A stretch of DNA of 40,307 bases from an uncultured Bryobacterales bacterium (GTDB taxonomy: Bacteria > Acidobacteriota > Terriglobia > Bryobacterales > Bryobacteraceae). Made by a program: the position numbers and the translations under genes. Shown here piece after piece: positions 24,064 to 34,300 of this stretch (within the stretch, counting starts at the first letter, position 1; each line of letters begins with the position of its first letter). Below the pieces are notes generated by a model that was given only the letters and a program-made list of their open reading frames with translations, did not search any database and was not told where the DNA came from. The stretch covers positions 1-40,307 of the forward strand of contig CALGAR010000048.1 in NCBI GenBank assembly GCA_937959285.1, given 5' to 3'.

Positions 24064-24864
24064 TTGATCCCCGCTACGAAACCGAGAGTTTGTGCCGTCA
24101 GCTTCCTGAACACGGTTCCTCTGGTCTCCGGCATGACCCGGGGGCCGCAGCAGGAGCTCTTTGACGTTTCATTCGCTGTGCCTTCTGAATGCGCCGATCG
24201 CGTTGCCGAAGGATCGGCCGATATCGGTATTGTGCCTGCCGTCGAAGTTCCCGCACTGGGGCTTGAGATTGCGCGCGGGACTGGAATCGCCTGCCGCGGG
24301 CCCGTTCGCAGCATTCTCCTGATCTCCAAGGTTCCGGTCAGTCAGATCCGGACTCTGGCGGCTGACACGAGTTCCCGCACGAGCGTGCAGCTTGCACGAG
24401 TCATTCTTCAGCGGAAGTATGGCGTCGTGCCGCACTTCATCCCCCGGCCTCCCGACGTTCCGGCGATGCTCAACATCGCCGACGCAGCCCTCGTCATCGG
24501 AGATCCCGCACTGCGGGTGGAACCTTCCGAGCTCCCCTTCGAGGTTCTTGACCTCGGCGCCGAATGGTTCGAACTGACCGGGCTGCCCATGGTTTTCGCC
24601 GTATGGGCCGGGCGTCCCAGCGTCATTACAAGCGCCGTTGTCCAGGGTTTTATCGACTCTTACCATCACGGGTTGGGCCGCCTGGAAGAGATTATCCGAG
24701 AGGAGTCCGTGCGGCGCGCCATGCCGGAGACCCTGGTCCGGGAGTACTTCACCCGGCATATTATTTTTGAGCTGGGGGAGCGGGAATATGAAGGGATGCG
24801 GCTTTTTTTGCAGTACGTGGCGGAAGCTCAAAAACTGACAGATGCAGGGAAACTCGCCGTATGA
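24064..24864 (+). CDS. mqnA: Chorismate dehydratase (menaquinone, futalosine pathway)
   Basis: A 266-residue periplasmic-binding-like-fold enzyme without signal peptide. MqnA turns chorismate to 3-enolpyruvoyl-benzoate, first step of the futalosine route. It shows RVCAVSFLNTVPLVSG, VPSECADRVAEGSADIGIVPAVEV, SILLISK, SVQLARVIL, and ADAALVIGDPAL. The TTG at 24064 is the only start before the conserved RVCAVSFLNT. The last four bases overlap mqnC (ATGA), so the pair is coupled. Confidence 0.93.
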   Translation: MIPATKPRVCAVSFLNTVPLVSGMTRGPQQELFDVSFAVPSECADRVAEGSADIGIVPAVEVPALGLEIARGTGIACRGPVRSILLISKVPVSQIRTLAADTSSRTSVQLARVILQRKYGVVPHFIPRPPDVPAMLNIADAALVIGDPALRVEPSELPFEVLDLGAEWFELTGLPMVFAVWAGRPSVITSAVVQGFIDSYHHGLGRLEEIIREESVRRAMPETLVREYFTRHIIFELGEREYEGMRLFLQYVAEAQKLTDAGKLAV

Positions 24865-25898
24865 TCAGCCGTGAAGAAGCAAGGGAACTTTTCGCCAGCG
24901 ATGATCTGATTGGCATCGGCATGGCTGCGGATGCTGTGCGGCGCCGGCTGCACCCGGAAGGCGTCGTTACCTACATCATCGACCGGAACATCAACTACAC
25001 CAACTTTTGCACCGAATACTGCAGCTTTTGCGCCTTCTACCGGCCGGTCGGACACAAAGAAGGCTACATCCTCGATCATGAGACGATCCTCGCAAAGATT
25101 CAGGAGACCCTGGACCTTGGCGGGACTGGCGTGCTGATGCAGGGCGGCCTGCATCCCGGGCTGAAGATCGAGTGGTATGAGGACATGCTGCGCACGATCA
25201 AGAAGCGCTTCGGGGACCGCATCTGGCTGCATTGCTTCTCCGCTCCCGAGATTACGAATATCGCCGAGGTGAGCGGTTTATCGCTTCGCGATACGATCGC
25301 CCGGCTGCGCGACGCGGGACTTCAGTCGATTCCTGGCGGCGGAGCGGAGATTCTCGATGATGCCGTCCGGCATCGCATCAGCCGCCTGAAGTGCTCGACT
25401 CAGGAGTGGATCGACGTCCACCGCACGGCCCATTCGCTCGGCATGAAGACGACGGCGACGATGATGTTCGGATGCGGTGAAACCATCGAGCAGCGCATCA
25501 ACCATCTCGAAGTCATTCGTCAGATTCAGGAAGACACCGGCGGATTCACGGCGTTTATTCCCTGGAGCTTCCAGCGCGAAAATACTTCATTAGGGCGGTT
25601 CGTAAAGGAAGAAGCGACGGCGGTGGAGTACCTGAAGACGCTTGCCATTTCGCGCCTTTACCTCGATAACATCCCCAACATCCAGTCGTCGTGGGTGACC
25701 CAGGGATTGAAGACGTGCCAGCTTGGCCTGCGCTTCGGCGGCAATGACGTGGGGAGCATCATGATCGAGGAGAATGTGGTCTCGGCGGCGGGCGCCCATC
25801 ACCGGGCTAGTGAAGAGGAGCTCCGGCGCATTATTCGGGACGCCGGTTTCATTCCCAAGCAGCGCGACACGCTCTACCTCACGTACTTCTTAAATTAG
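24861..25898 (+). CDS. mqnC: Dehypoxanthine futalosine cyclase (radical SAM)
   Basis: A 345-residue radical SAM enzyme. The 4Fe-4S site is NFCTEYCSFCAFYR with Cys50, Cys54 and Cys57. Further matches: GGTGVLMQGGLHPGLKIEWY, SIPGGGAEILDDAVR, TATMMFGCGE, FTAFIPWSFQRENT and NVVSAAGAHH. MqnC cyclises dehypoxanthine futalosine to the bicyclic naphthalene precursor. The other pathway genes (mqnB, mqnD, mqnE) are outside the window. The next gene starts 34 bp on. Confidence 0.94.
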   Translation: MISREEARELFASDDLIGIGMAADAVRRRLHPEGVVTYIIDRNINYTNFCTEYCSFCAFYRPVGHKEGYILDHETILAKIQETLDLGGTGVLMQGGLHPGLKIEWYEDMLRTIKKRFGDRIWLHCFSAPEITNIAEVSGLSLRDTIARLRDAGLQSIPGGGAEILDDAVRHRISRLKCSTQEWIDVHRTAHSLGMKTTATMMFGCGETIEQRINHLEVIRQIQEDTGGFTAFIPWSFQRENTSLGRFVKEEATAVEYLKTLAISRLYLDNIPNIQSSWVTQGLKTCQLGLRFGGNDVGSIMIEENVVSAAGAHHRASEEELRRIIRDAGFIPKQRDTLYLTYFLN

Positions 25899-25932
25899 GA
25901 GTTCCTGCGGGCCTTTCACCCGCATAATCCGT

Positions 25933-26949
25933 ATGCCGGGAATTATCGAAGTCGACGACCTCGTCAAAGAGTTCCGGACCTTCGAACGGCGCGAGGGACT
26001 CATCGGCGCGCTGACGAATCTTTTCCACCGCGACTATCGGACGGTTCGCGCTGTTGATCGCATTACCTTCGTCATCAAGCCCGGCGAGATGGTGGGTTAC
26101 ATCGGCCCGAATGGCGCCGGCAAGTCCACCACCATCAAGATGCTGACGGGCATCCTCGTGCCGACCTCGGGCTACATCCGCGCAAGCGGCTACATCCCAT
26201 GGAAACAGCGGTCCGAGTACACCAAGACGATCGGTGTCGTGTTCGGGCAGCGGACGCAGTTGTGGTGGGATATCGCTGTTGTCGAGTCCTTTCAGTTGCT
26301 CCGCCGGATTTACGGCGTCTCCGACAGCGACTACAAAGCCCGCATGAAGCGTTTTGACGAAGTGCTGGAGCTTGGGCGCTATCTGCACACTCCCGTTCGC
26401 AAACTCAGCCTGGGCGAGCGGATGCGGTGTGATGCGGCCGCGGCTCTCCTTCACAACCCGCCGGTTCTCTTTCTCGATGAACCTACGATCGGGCTGGATA
26501 TCGTCGCAAAGGAGAATATCCGTGCCTTCCTCAAGCAGGTCAACCAGGAATTTGGCACTACGATTCTCCTCACCACGCACGACCTCTCCGATATCGAAGA
26601 GCTGTGCCAGCGTCTCATGATCATCGATCATGGCCGCCTGCTGTTCGATGGCCGGCTGGAGGAATTGAAGCACCGGCTATGGCGGGAAAGCACGATTAAA
26701 GTGGATTTTCGGGACCGTGAGCAGGCCCAGCGGTTCGAAGCTCTCTCGCTCCCGCACATTAAAACGGAAAAGCTTGGCGAGCTGACGTACCGCCTCACGT
26801 TCGACCGCGAAGAGCGTTCCACGGCGGATGTCATCCGTCAGGTGGTGCTCAACGCGGATGTCCTCGATATTGCCATTGAAGAACAGTCCATCGAAGAAGT
26901 AGTGAAGCGGATCTATCTCGGTGGCGTGTTTGAGGCGGCGGCGCGGTGA
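25933..26949 (+). CDS. ABC-2 exporter ATP-binding protein
   Basis: A 338-residue ABC ATPase with a long N-terminal lead (FERREGLIGALTNLF) seen in the ABC-2 type that pairs with DUF990/ABC2_membrane_6 permeases. Walker A GYIGPNGAGKST (55-66), signature KLSLGERMRCD, Walker B LFLDEPTIGLD and H-loop TTHD are intact. About 90 C-terminal residues form an accessory domain. It is joined to two permeases by overlap or tight spacing. Substrate unknown. It follows mqnC by 34 bp, possibly read through from the same promoter. Confidence 0.93.
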   Translation: MPGIIEVDDLVKEFRTFERREGLIGALTNLFHRDYRTVRAVDRITFVIKPGEMVGYIGPNGAGKSTTIKMLTGILVPTSGYIRASGYIPWKQRSEYTKTIGVVFGQRTQLWWDIAVVESFQLLRRIYGVSDSDYKARMKRFDEVLELGRYLHTPVRKLSLGERMRCDAAAALLHNPPVLFLDEPTIGLDIVAKENIRAFLKQVNQEFGTTILLTTHDLSDIEELCQRLMIIDHGRLLFDGRLEELKHRLWRESTIKVDFRDREQAQRFEALSLPHIKTEKLGELTYRLTFDREERSTADVIRQVVLNADVLDIAIEEQSIEEVVKRIYLGGVFEAAAR

Positions 26950-27743
26950 ACACGACGGTACTGCTCGAGTTCAGCCGGATCGGATTCCTCAACATGCTGG
27001 CGTTCCGGCTTCGCTACTACACCGGAGTCGTCACTTACTTCATCAACGTCTGCGTTTATTACTTCATTTGGAAGGCAATCTTCGCGGCGGACCCCTCCTT
27101 TGCCGGCTTCCAATTTGAGCAGATGATGACCTACGTCGCAGTGGGCTGGATCATCCGTTCGGTGTATTTCAACAACATCGATATGGAGATGGCGACGGAT
27201 ATCCTCGAGGGCAAGATCAGCATGGTGATGCTGAAGCCCGTGAATCTCCAGCTAACGTATGTCGCGCGTGCGCTTGGGGAAGCTGCTTTCCGGCTGCTGC
27301 TGTTGACGGCGCCGACGTCGGTCGTGATCGTGCTTGTTTTTCCGGTGCTGCCGCCCGCGAGTCTGGGGCACTTTGCGGCCTTTCTGCTATCGCTTCTCGG
27401 GAGCGTACTGCTCGTCGGCTCGATCAATTTCATCATTGGGACGTTTGCCATCCGCCTGAAATCGATTCTGGGCCTGCTACGGGCGAAGTTTTGGATGCAG
27501 GAACTGCTGAGCGGCCTCCTGGTGCCGGTGACTTTATTTCCCGCTCCGCTCGAAGCGATCTCCGGCGTCCTTCCGTTCCAGCACATCGGCTTCACGCCCA
27601 TGATGATCTACCTCGGAAAGTACGCGTGGCCGGAGATTGCCCGAGCCCTTGCGGTTGAGTTCCTCTGGGTGGTCGCGCTTCTGTGGTTTGGAAACTGGTT
27701 CTGGGATGCCATGTCCAGGAAGATCACGATCCACGGCGGGTAA
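26946..27743 (+). CDS. ABC-2 permease (DUF990-like), first
   Basis: A 265-residue protein with six hydrophobic segments, starting at a GTG that overlaps the ATPase stop (GTGA). The pattern LGKYAWPEIARAL near the end and the DILEGKISMVMLKPVNLQLTY segment are typical of the DUF990/ABC2_membrane_6 group, where a pair of distinct permeases and one ATPase make the exporter. Inner membrane. Substrate unknown. Confidence 0.88.
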   Translation: MNTTVLLEFSRIGFLNMLAFRLRYYTGVVTYFINVCVYYFIWKAIFAADPSFAGFQFEQMMTYVAVGWIIRSVYFNNIDMEMATDILEGKISMVMLKPVNLQLTYVARALGEAAFRLLLLTAPTSVVIVLVFPVLPPASLGHFAAFLLSLLGSVLLVGSINFIIGTFAIRLKSILGLLRAKFWMQELLSGLLVPVTLFPAPLEAISGVLPFQHIGFTPMMIYLGKYAWPEIARALAVEFLWVVALLWFGNWFWDAMSRKITIHGG

Positions 27744-27746
27744 GAG

Positions 27747-28538
27747 ATGGGGAGGTATCTGAGTTTACTCGGACATTACTTCGTGCAGTACGCCAAGGTG
27801 CGCCTCGCCTACCGCGGCGACTTCCTGATCTCCGTCGCCACCACTCTGGCTGCGACGCTCTTTGGCATCACTGTTGTCTTCCTCATCTTCGGGCGGGTGA
27901 AGCAACTGCTCGGCTGGACCTTTTACGAGATTCTGTTTCTGTACGGGTTCTCGCTGCTGCCTATGTCACTGTTCAGCACCATCAGCCTCAACCTGTACTA
28001 CTTCAACGAGACCTACATTGTGCAGGGAAAGTTTGACCGGGTGCTTTTGCGCCCGCTGCACTCGCTCTTCCAGATCCTGTTCGAGCAGTTCCGGCTGGAG
28101 TCGCTGAGCGACACCGTTCTCGGACTCTTCCTGATTTCCGTCTGCGCGGCTAAGCTGAATTTGCCTCTGGGCTTTGTTGAATGGCTGTTTCTCGGGCTTG
28201 CGGCGGTCTGTGGCTGTATCATCTACGTCGCCATTTTTCTCATGCTGACGGCCGTTGCTTTCTGGATGGAAGATCGCGTCGGCATCATACCGCCTGTCTT
28301 CAATATGCTGACGTTTGGCCGCTATCCGCTCGACATTTACAACGGCTTTGTCCGCTTCCTGCTGAGTTGGATTGTGCCATTCGGCTTTGCAAGCTTCTAC
28401 CCGGCGGCAGCGCTATTGAAAGGGGAAACCTACCACTTCTACGGTTTGATCACGCCCTTGGTGGCGGCTGTATTTCTAACGTTAGCGATCCTTGTTTGGA
28501 ACAGGGGCGTCCGTAACTATTCGTCGACGGGTTCTTGA
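27747..28538 (+). CDS. ABC-2 permease (DUF990-like), second
   Basis: A 263-residue six-segment membrane protein beginning 3 bp after its partner. It shows YAKVRLAYRGDFLIS, YIVQGKFDRVLLRPLHSLFQI (the counterpart of DILEGKISMVMLKPVNLQ in the first permease) and TFGRYPLDIYNGFVRFLLSWIVPFGFASFYPA, typical of the second DUF990-type permease. It completes the exporter with the preceding two genes. Confidence 0.88.
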   Translation: MGRYLSLLGHYFVQYAKVRLAYRGDFLISVATTLAATLFGITVVFLIFGRVKQLLGWTFYEILFLYGFSLLPMSLFSTISLNLYYFNETYIVQGKFDRVLLRPLHSLFQILFEQFRLESLSDTVLGLFLISVCAAKLNLPLGFVEWLFLGLAAVCGCIIYVAIFLMLTAVAFWMEDRVGIIPPVFNMLTFGRYPLDIYNGFVRFLLSWIVPFGFASFYPAAALLKGETYHFYGLITPLVAAVFLTLAILVWNRGVRNYSSTGS

Positions 28539-28580
28539 TTTTTAGGCCGCTTAGGAAAGACCGGCATCTAATCAAGTAGA

Positions 28581-29489
28581 ATGACCCGGTCTTCGCCAAC
28601 TACGGTGCCGCGGTCCGCCCTGTCCGGCGAGCCTCCTCCGGCGCCGTCGTCTCCTGTATCCGTTGTCACTCCCGGCGGTATTGTTGTGCACGCCGTGCAG
28701 ACGGGCTGGCTTCGGATTAAATCAGCCTACCGGGACCCTTCCGGCCCAGAGCTGTTGCGGGTCCCATCGATTCTTCTCGGATTCTCCTGGACTCCCTGGC
28801 TGCCAATCCTTGCGTGGATCATTGAACATCGCGAGGGCCTGACGCTGGTTGATCTCGGGGAAACCGCACGGATCACAGATCCCGACTACCTGGCCTGCGA
28901 CCGCATGTTGAAGTTATTCTACGCTCGCATCGTTCAGTTCGCTATATCTCCGGAAGAGGAGATCGTCCACCAGATGCGATCGCTTGGCATGAGGCCTCAG
29001 GACGTGCGGCGCATCGTGCTCACTCATCTTCACTCTTCTCACACCGGCGGTCTCGCCTGGTTTCCAGATTGCGAAATCATTGCTCCTCGCGAGGATTACC
29101 CTTCCGGATCGAATGTCCTCTCCTGCCGCCTCCCGAAATGGTTCAATCCTCAATTTCCGGAGTTCCGTTCGGACCTGTTTGGGATGCCGTGGCATTCACT
29201 GAGCGAGAACGACGATCTGGGTATCGTAGCCACTCCTGGGCACACAAAGGGCCATCAGTCGGTTGTGCTTGCTTCAGGCGGACTCCATTACTTCTTTGCG
29301 GGCGACCTCTCGTTCGATTCGCTTCAAATGCAAAAGCAGAAGGTATCGCCCGCAAGTGAGGAACCCCAGCTCGCACGAGAGACGCTGCGTAGGGTGCTTC
29401 AGTTCTGCCGCTCGACTCCGACCGTATTCCTGCCCTCGCACGATCCTAATTCAACACGCCGCCTCGCAAATATTGCGCTGACGCGGTAG
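28581..29489 (+). CDS. Metallo-beta-lactamase-fold hydrolase, lactonase-like, with altered HxHxDH
   Basis: A 302-residue protein. After a Ser/Pro-rich N-terminus (residues 1-30) comes an MBL fold of the acyl-homoserine-lactonase type: VHAVQTGWLRIK, GLTLVDLGE, VRRIVLTHLHSSHTGGLAWF, GIVATPGHTKGHQSVVL, YFFAGDLSFD and LPSHDPN. The main metal motif reads H149-L-H151-S-S153-H154, with Ser where Asp of HxHxDH binds the second zinc. The other ligands (His in PGHTKGH, Asp in FAGD, His in LPSHD) are present. Either one metal site is weak or the activity is changed. The substrate is unknown. It lies 42 bp after the exporter genes. Confidence 0.85.
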   Translation: MTRSSPTTVPRSALSGEPPPAPSSPVSVVTPGGIVVHAVQTGWLRIKSAYRDPSGPELLRVPSILLGFSWTPWLPILAWIIEHREGLTLVDLGETARITDPDYLACDRMLKLFYARIVQFAISPEEEIVHQMRSLGMRPQDVRRIVLTHLHSSHTGGLAWFPDCEIIAPREDYPSGSNVLSCRLPKWFNPQFPEFRSDLFGMPWHSLSENDDLGIVATPGHTKGHQSVVLASGGLHYFFAGDLSFDSLQMQKQKVSPASEEPQLARETLRRVLQFCRSTPTVFLPSHDPNSTRRLANIALTR

Positions 29490-29519
29490 TATCGCGGCGA
29501 ATAACTCGGGCGCGGCGGG

Positions 29520-30461
29520 TTAGCTCAGGCGGAACTCCTGTCCGATCTTTTCAAGAGCGATTCGCTCGGTACGCGCGCCCGCGGCGCGACGCAGCCGCTC
29601 AATTGGCTCCAGGTAAGGCTCGCGGCTCAAAACGAAAGTCTGGTGGTGGATGGGAAGGATAAATTCGGCCTGCGCCTCCTGTGCCATGCGCCAGGCCTGC
29701 TCCGGCGTGCAGTGACGGCGCACCCAGGGATCGTAGGCGCCGATGGGCATGATCGCGACATCCACGCTCTTGTTGCCGGCAACCTTACGGAACCGATCCG
29801 TGTCCGCTGTATCGCCCGCAAAGAGAACGCGGTGGCGTCCTATCTCGATGAGGTAGCCGTTGTATCCGCGCCAGGTGTCGGTGCGGAGGCGTGCTCCCCA
29901 GTGATTGACCTCCAGCCCGCGGATCAGCGCCGGACCCACTGCGACGCTTTCACCCCAACCGATTTCGTGGATGGCTGCATACTTACGTCTGCGAAGCAGA
30001 TCGCTTGTGTTCTTCGCAGTGATAACGGTTGTCTTCGGGTGCTGCAATGTCCGCAGCGACTTCAGATCGAAGTGGTCCATGTGAGCGTGGGAGAGAAGAA
30101 TCAAATCGACCGCCGGGAGTTTATGCACCGAAAGGGCAGGGGCGACCAGACGCTTCAAACCCAGAGTTACGGGGCCAAGGTGAATGCCTGCCCGCATGCT
30201 GAAAACGGGGTCCGTCAGAATCGTGAAGCCATCAATCTTGAGGAAAACAGTGCTGTGACCGAGCCACGCTGCGTACAGTCCGGAATCCGACCACTTCGTT
30301 GGATCGGGAGAATAAGCCGGGGGCAGAATTGGCCGTCTTACTTCGCGCTTGTAGCGTTGCCAGAGAGCCGGAGCTGCGGTAGACACAAGACTCGAAATGG
30401 CACTGACGCCCGCCCCGCGTGCTCGCATCCGGGCGGTGAGATGCTTGCGTCCGGAATCCAT
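29520..30461 (-). CDS. UlaG/NAPE-PLD-like metallo-beta-lactamase-fold hydrolase
   Basis: A 313-residue protein unlike its MBL neighbour. Complete metal motif LLSHAHMDHFD, then LRTLQHPKTTVIT, ALIRGLEVNHWGAR, YLIEIGRHRVLFAGDTADTDRF, IMPIGAYDPW and EFILPIHHQTF. The set fits the NAPE-PLD/UlaG branch, which holds phosphodiesterases and lactonases acting on lipids or sugars. AYDPWVRRHCTPEQA is a typical NAPE-PLD-like patch. A stretch around residues 15-35 is hydrophobic or amphipathic and may attach it to the membrane. It begins 55 bp after the FhaA-like gene on the same strand and may be the end of that operon. Confidence 0.9.
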   Translation of the reverse strand: MDSGRKHLTARMRARGAGVSAISSLVSTAAPALWQRYKREVRRPILPPAYSPDPTKWSDSGLYAAWLGHSTVFLKIDGFTILTDPVFSMRAGIHLGPVTLGLKRLVAPALSVHKLPAVDLILLSHAHMDHFDLKSLRTLQHPKTTVITAKNTSDLLRRRKYAAIHEIGWGESVAVGPALIRGLEVNHWGARLRTDTWRGYNGYLIEIGRHRVLFAGDTADTDRFRKVAGNKSVDVAIMPIGAYDPWVRRHCTPEQAWRMAQEAQAEFILPIHHQTFVLSREPYLEPIERLRRAAGARTERIALEKIGQEFRLS

Positions 30462-30516
30462 TTTTTCTCAGGGTACCATGTAAACGTTAAAAGCTTTTAA
30501 GCGGAAGCCATCCGAT

Positions 30517-31308
30517 CTACCCGGCAGAGCCGAAAACATCCACCCGGAGCCGGGCCTGTCCAAGGCGAATTTCATCGCCGGGACGGATCTGAATCCCTCT
30601 ACTGGAGGCGCGCGGAGCGATGACGATGCGTCCCTGCCGTATGAGCCGCGTACCCCGCTCTCCGCTCAGATCGTCGCACAAGCGGTAGCAACCGGTGCAG
30701 GCATCGAAGCGGATGTAGGCATGCTGCCTGCCGACAGTTGATTCGCACTCGTCGAACGCGACGTCGTTCTGGCGAAGGAGTCCGCCCGATTCGCTGACGA
30801 CTTCCTGCATGCGGCCGAGGTTGATGCGTTCGCGGTCTCCGGAGAAGAGATAGCGAGGTTGACCGGCGCGCCCCGCGACAACAACCAGCTCCAGACACGG
30901 CCTCACCGCAGACGCCCCCGGCCGGCGATGGCGCTGCAGGCGGACTGTAAAGGGAGCCTCCGTCGGGGCACCGGTGACCACACTTACGTCTACGCTCAGC
31001 CCTTTCGGCAGGCACTCCGAGTCCGCGAGCATCTCACGAATCTCCCGTTCCAAAGACGCGTCTTCGATGAACGCCGCCTCATACAATTCAAAGCGCTCCG
31101 GATCACTGGCTGTGATGCGAACTTCAATGTGGTTGTAGGGCAGAACAAACCGCCCCTCGCCCCTTGCCTGAATCCGCGACTTCACCTCGCGAAGGATGTC
31201 GCCGCGGATCTCCAGCAGCGCCGGCGGGTTCGTTCGTTCCGCAACCGGAGCGGCCAGTGTCTTGAACCAGGCTGCGATCCATTGCTCCATCCGGTCTAAT
31301 GTCTTCAT
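30517..31308 (-). CDS. FhaA-like DUF3662-FHA protein
   Basis: A 263-residue cytoplasmic protein. Residues 1-125 match the DUF3662 (FhaA N-terminal) domain: LDRMEQWIAAWFKTLA, RFVLPYNHIEVRI, FELYEAAFIEDASLEREIREML. Residues about 165-263 form an FHA fold: RINLGRMQEVVSE, VGRQHAYIRFD, YRLCDDLSGERGTRLIR, IQIRPGDEIRLGQARLRV. FHA domains bind phosphothreonine. In mycobacteria FhaA is a substrate of PknA/PknB in cell-wall control and sits in a like-named operon. Starts 3 bp after the RodA-PBP2 fusion. Confidence 0.88.
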   Translation of the reverse strand: MKTLDRMEQWIAAWFKTLAAPVAERTNPPALLEIRGDILREVKSRIQARGEGRFVLPYNHIEVRITASDPERFELYEAAFIEDASLEREIREMLADSECLPKGLSVDVSVVTGAPTEAPFTVRLQRHRRPGASAVRPCLELVVVAGRAGQPRYLFSGDRERINLGRMQEVVSESGGLLRQNDVAFDECESTVGRQHAYIRFDACTGCYRLCDDLSGERGTRLIRQGRIVIAPRASSRGIQIRPGDEIRLGQARLRVDVFGSAG

Positions 31309-31311
31309 GAG

Positions 31312-34300
31312 TTATTTCCCCAGCAGTCCCGTCTCCCGGGCCGCGCGCACAAGGTCGGAAGCGATGGGCGCGGCGGATGATCCGCCATAACGCCCGTTTT
31401 CGACAATGATGGCGAAAGCGATTTTGCGTCCTGGCCCATTGTAAGGGGCGAAGCCGATAAACCAGGCGTGCGAGGCCTGATTGGCCAGTTCCGCCGTACC
31501 CGTCTTTCCCGCAATTGGCACCGACTCGAGCGCTGCGCGCCTCCCAGTGCCCGATGTCACGACCGACCGCATCGCAGCCGCTACGCGGCTTGCTGCTTCC
31601 TTTGAAAGGATCCGCTCCGGTTCGCGTGCCCGCCGGTTCGTCTCATCCACGATCCACCGGCCGTAGGGCATCACGCCTCCGCTGGCAATAGTTGCCGCCA
31701 CCCTCGCCATCTGAAACGGCGATGCCACTACCTGGCCCTGTCCGTAGGCTGCCTGCGGGAGCGAGCGGGCAAGCTGAGAGGCGGTGTCCGGTTCAGCGGT
31801 TTTGATTCCGAACCTGTCGGCTGTTGTCTTTAGCGGGACCGCCTTCAACCGCAGGGTTGCGAGCTGAGCGAAGTATGCATTGCAGGAGACTGTGAGGGCG
31901 TGAGCAAGGTCGACCTTGCCATGAGGGTGTCGATCCTGCACATCGTCACGTACCGGTCGGCCGAATCCCTTGACGTAGTTGCCGACGCGGCCGTCGGGCA
32001 GGCGGCGGCATTCGAAGCGCTCCTCGGCGAGGAAAGGATCCCGGTTCAATGCTGCAATTGCGGTCACAACTTTGAAGGCGGAGCCCGGGGGATACAGGCC
32101 GTAGCGGACGCGGTCGACAAGATCCTTGTCCGGCACTGGCGGCTCTCCAGTCAGGCGCAGCGTCGATAGTTGAGACAGGGCTGGCCAGGGATGGCTGACA
32201 GCGGCCAGAAGATCCCCTGTGGCGGCATCGAGCACAACGACAGCGCCCTTCTGCAGTTTGAGACGGTGCAGGTGGGAGGCCAGGATTTGCGACGCTTTCC
32301 ACTGAAACCTTGCATCCACCGACATGCGGAGATCACGCGGCCGTTTCAGAAGCGCCTGTACTTCGTCGTGCTCCGGCTCATGCCGGTGGCGCAGCAGCGG
32401 GACCAGTTCCCGATAGTCGTACTTCAGGCGCGTTTCCCGCCGTCCGGTTGCTGGATCGATCGCATCCTCGACTTCCACCGCGTCGTCGTAGCCCTGTAGT
32501 CTTGTTCGAGAGTCGCGCTCTTCGAGCGTGGTGTTGGGTGCGCCCTGCTTCAGCATTGTCCGGATGTCGCCAAGCAGGTAGAAGAACGGCGGACCGAACG
32601 GGTAGTAGCGTCGCTCAAACCGGGAGACATACTGGTCGATCGGGATGCCCATTTTCGCGTATGTCTCCCGGTAGCGGGTGATGGTGTCCCAGGAGCTTGT
32701 CGCTAGCGGAACCCCGTTGCGGTCGAGGATATCGCCTCGCGGGATTTGCCGTGCCACGTGCGTGAGCCGCGGGTTGTACGCATAGCGGCGGACGCCGTCC
32801 CCGTCAACGGCGAGAGCACCGCGCACGAGCGTCTCGTCTGCCCTTACTACCTGATGCCACCCCGCCGCGCCGATCACGATGATGATCCCGGCGGCGAGCA
32901 CTCCCCCGATCCACCGTACCGGTTGCGCAAAAGGCCGCGTGTGGTCTCCTTGCTTCCCGTTCGATACGGACAGGACAATTCCGACGACAGCAAAATTGGC
33001 AACCATCGAGCTGCGGCCGAAGCTCAGGAATGGCGAGACGACCCCGGTAAGCGGGAGCATTCCGAGCGCGCCTGCGGCGATCAGCAGGAGCTGCAAGGCC
33101 GTGACAAGCGCGAGTCCGAGGACAAGAAAGAAGCCGTAGGTGCTTGACGCCCGGAACGCAATCCGGCAGCAGCGGTTCACCAGCACAGCGTAGAGCAGCA
33201 GCACTGCCACGAGTCCTGCGAATCCGAGTTCCTCTCCGACCACAGCCAGAACCAGATCGGTCGCTCCTTCGGGCACCAGAGACGGGCTGCCCAAGCCCAG
33301 TCCCGTGCCGAAAACGGAACCGGCTGCGAGGCTCCAAAGGGCATGCGCGACCTGCTCGCCGCCTCGCACGCCGTTGTCCCAGACGGAGAGCCAGATCTCC
33401 ACCCGGTCATGCACAGTGCGAGGGAACGCCAGCAGGTGAGCAAACCAGAATCCAGCGAGCAGTACGGCCAGCCCGAAAGCGGCCAGCCGGAAGCTATTCC
33501 GAGCCACGCTATAGAGGCAAAGAAAGACGCCGCCGATGACGAGGGCGGGACCCATGTCCCGGAGAAGGAAAAACAGCAGCAGGGCGATGGCGGCGCCGGC
33601 CAGAACAGGCAGCGTATAGTCGAGTCTGGCGAGATGAAGCAGCCGGGCGATCGACGCGAACGTTCCTTGCCGCTGTCGTAGCTCTCTCAGTGCATCCCAG
33701 GTTGAAGCGAAGTAGCCGGCGAGGAACAGAACGAGGAAAATGCGCATCGCTTCGACAGGCTGAAAGCCGAGCAGATTTACTCTCGCGTCGCTGCTGCCGG
33801 GTCCGCTTCCAAACAGTGCCAGGGCGATCGCTGTCGCCACGCTGGCGAGGAGCCAAAGATACGTATACCGGCTTGCGGTCCGTTCCCACCGGATGACACT
33901 CGCCGCCGCTGTCGCGGCGCAGCCTAACGCGATCCCTTGCGCGAAAATCGCAAAGCTCATCGAATCCCGGAGCGGATCGCGCAGACTGACCATCAGCGCC
34001 AGCCCGATACCGCTCAGCAGGTGAATCAGGGGGAAGAGGATCGGATCCCCGCCGAAGCGGCGCAAGCGCCAGAAGAGATGAACCGCATAGACAGCGAGGA
34101 AACACAGAAGAACTGAGATCACGAAGGCTCGCGTGAACTCTTCCGGTGTGCGAACAATAAGCGAGGGTTTGATGGCGGCCAGCGTCTCCCGATTGAAGAC
34201 GGCCACGTCAACCGGCTCCTCCGTGCGGGGGAAAATGCGGCGCGAGACAGACTCAAACCAGCGCTCCACGGTGGACATCTGCCGGAGCCTTATCTGTTCA

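Noticed and set aside
29643..30500. Open frame of 285 codons on the plus strand
   Set aside because: Antisense to the UlaG-like MBL gene, which has all its metal ligands.
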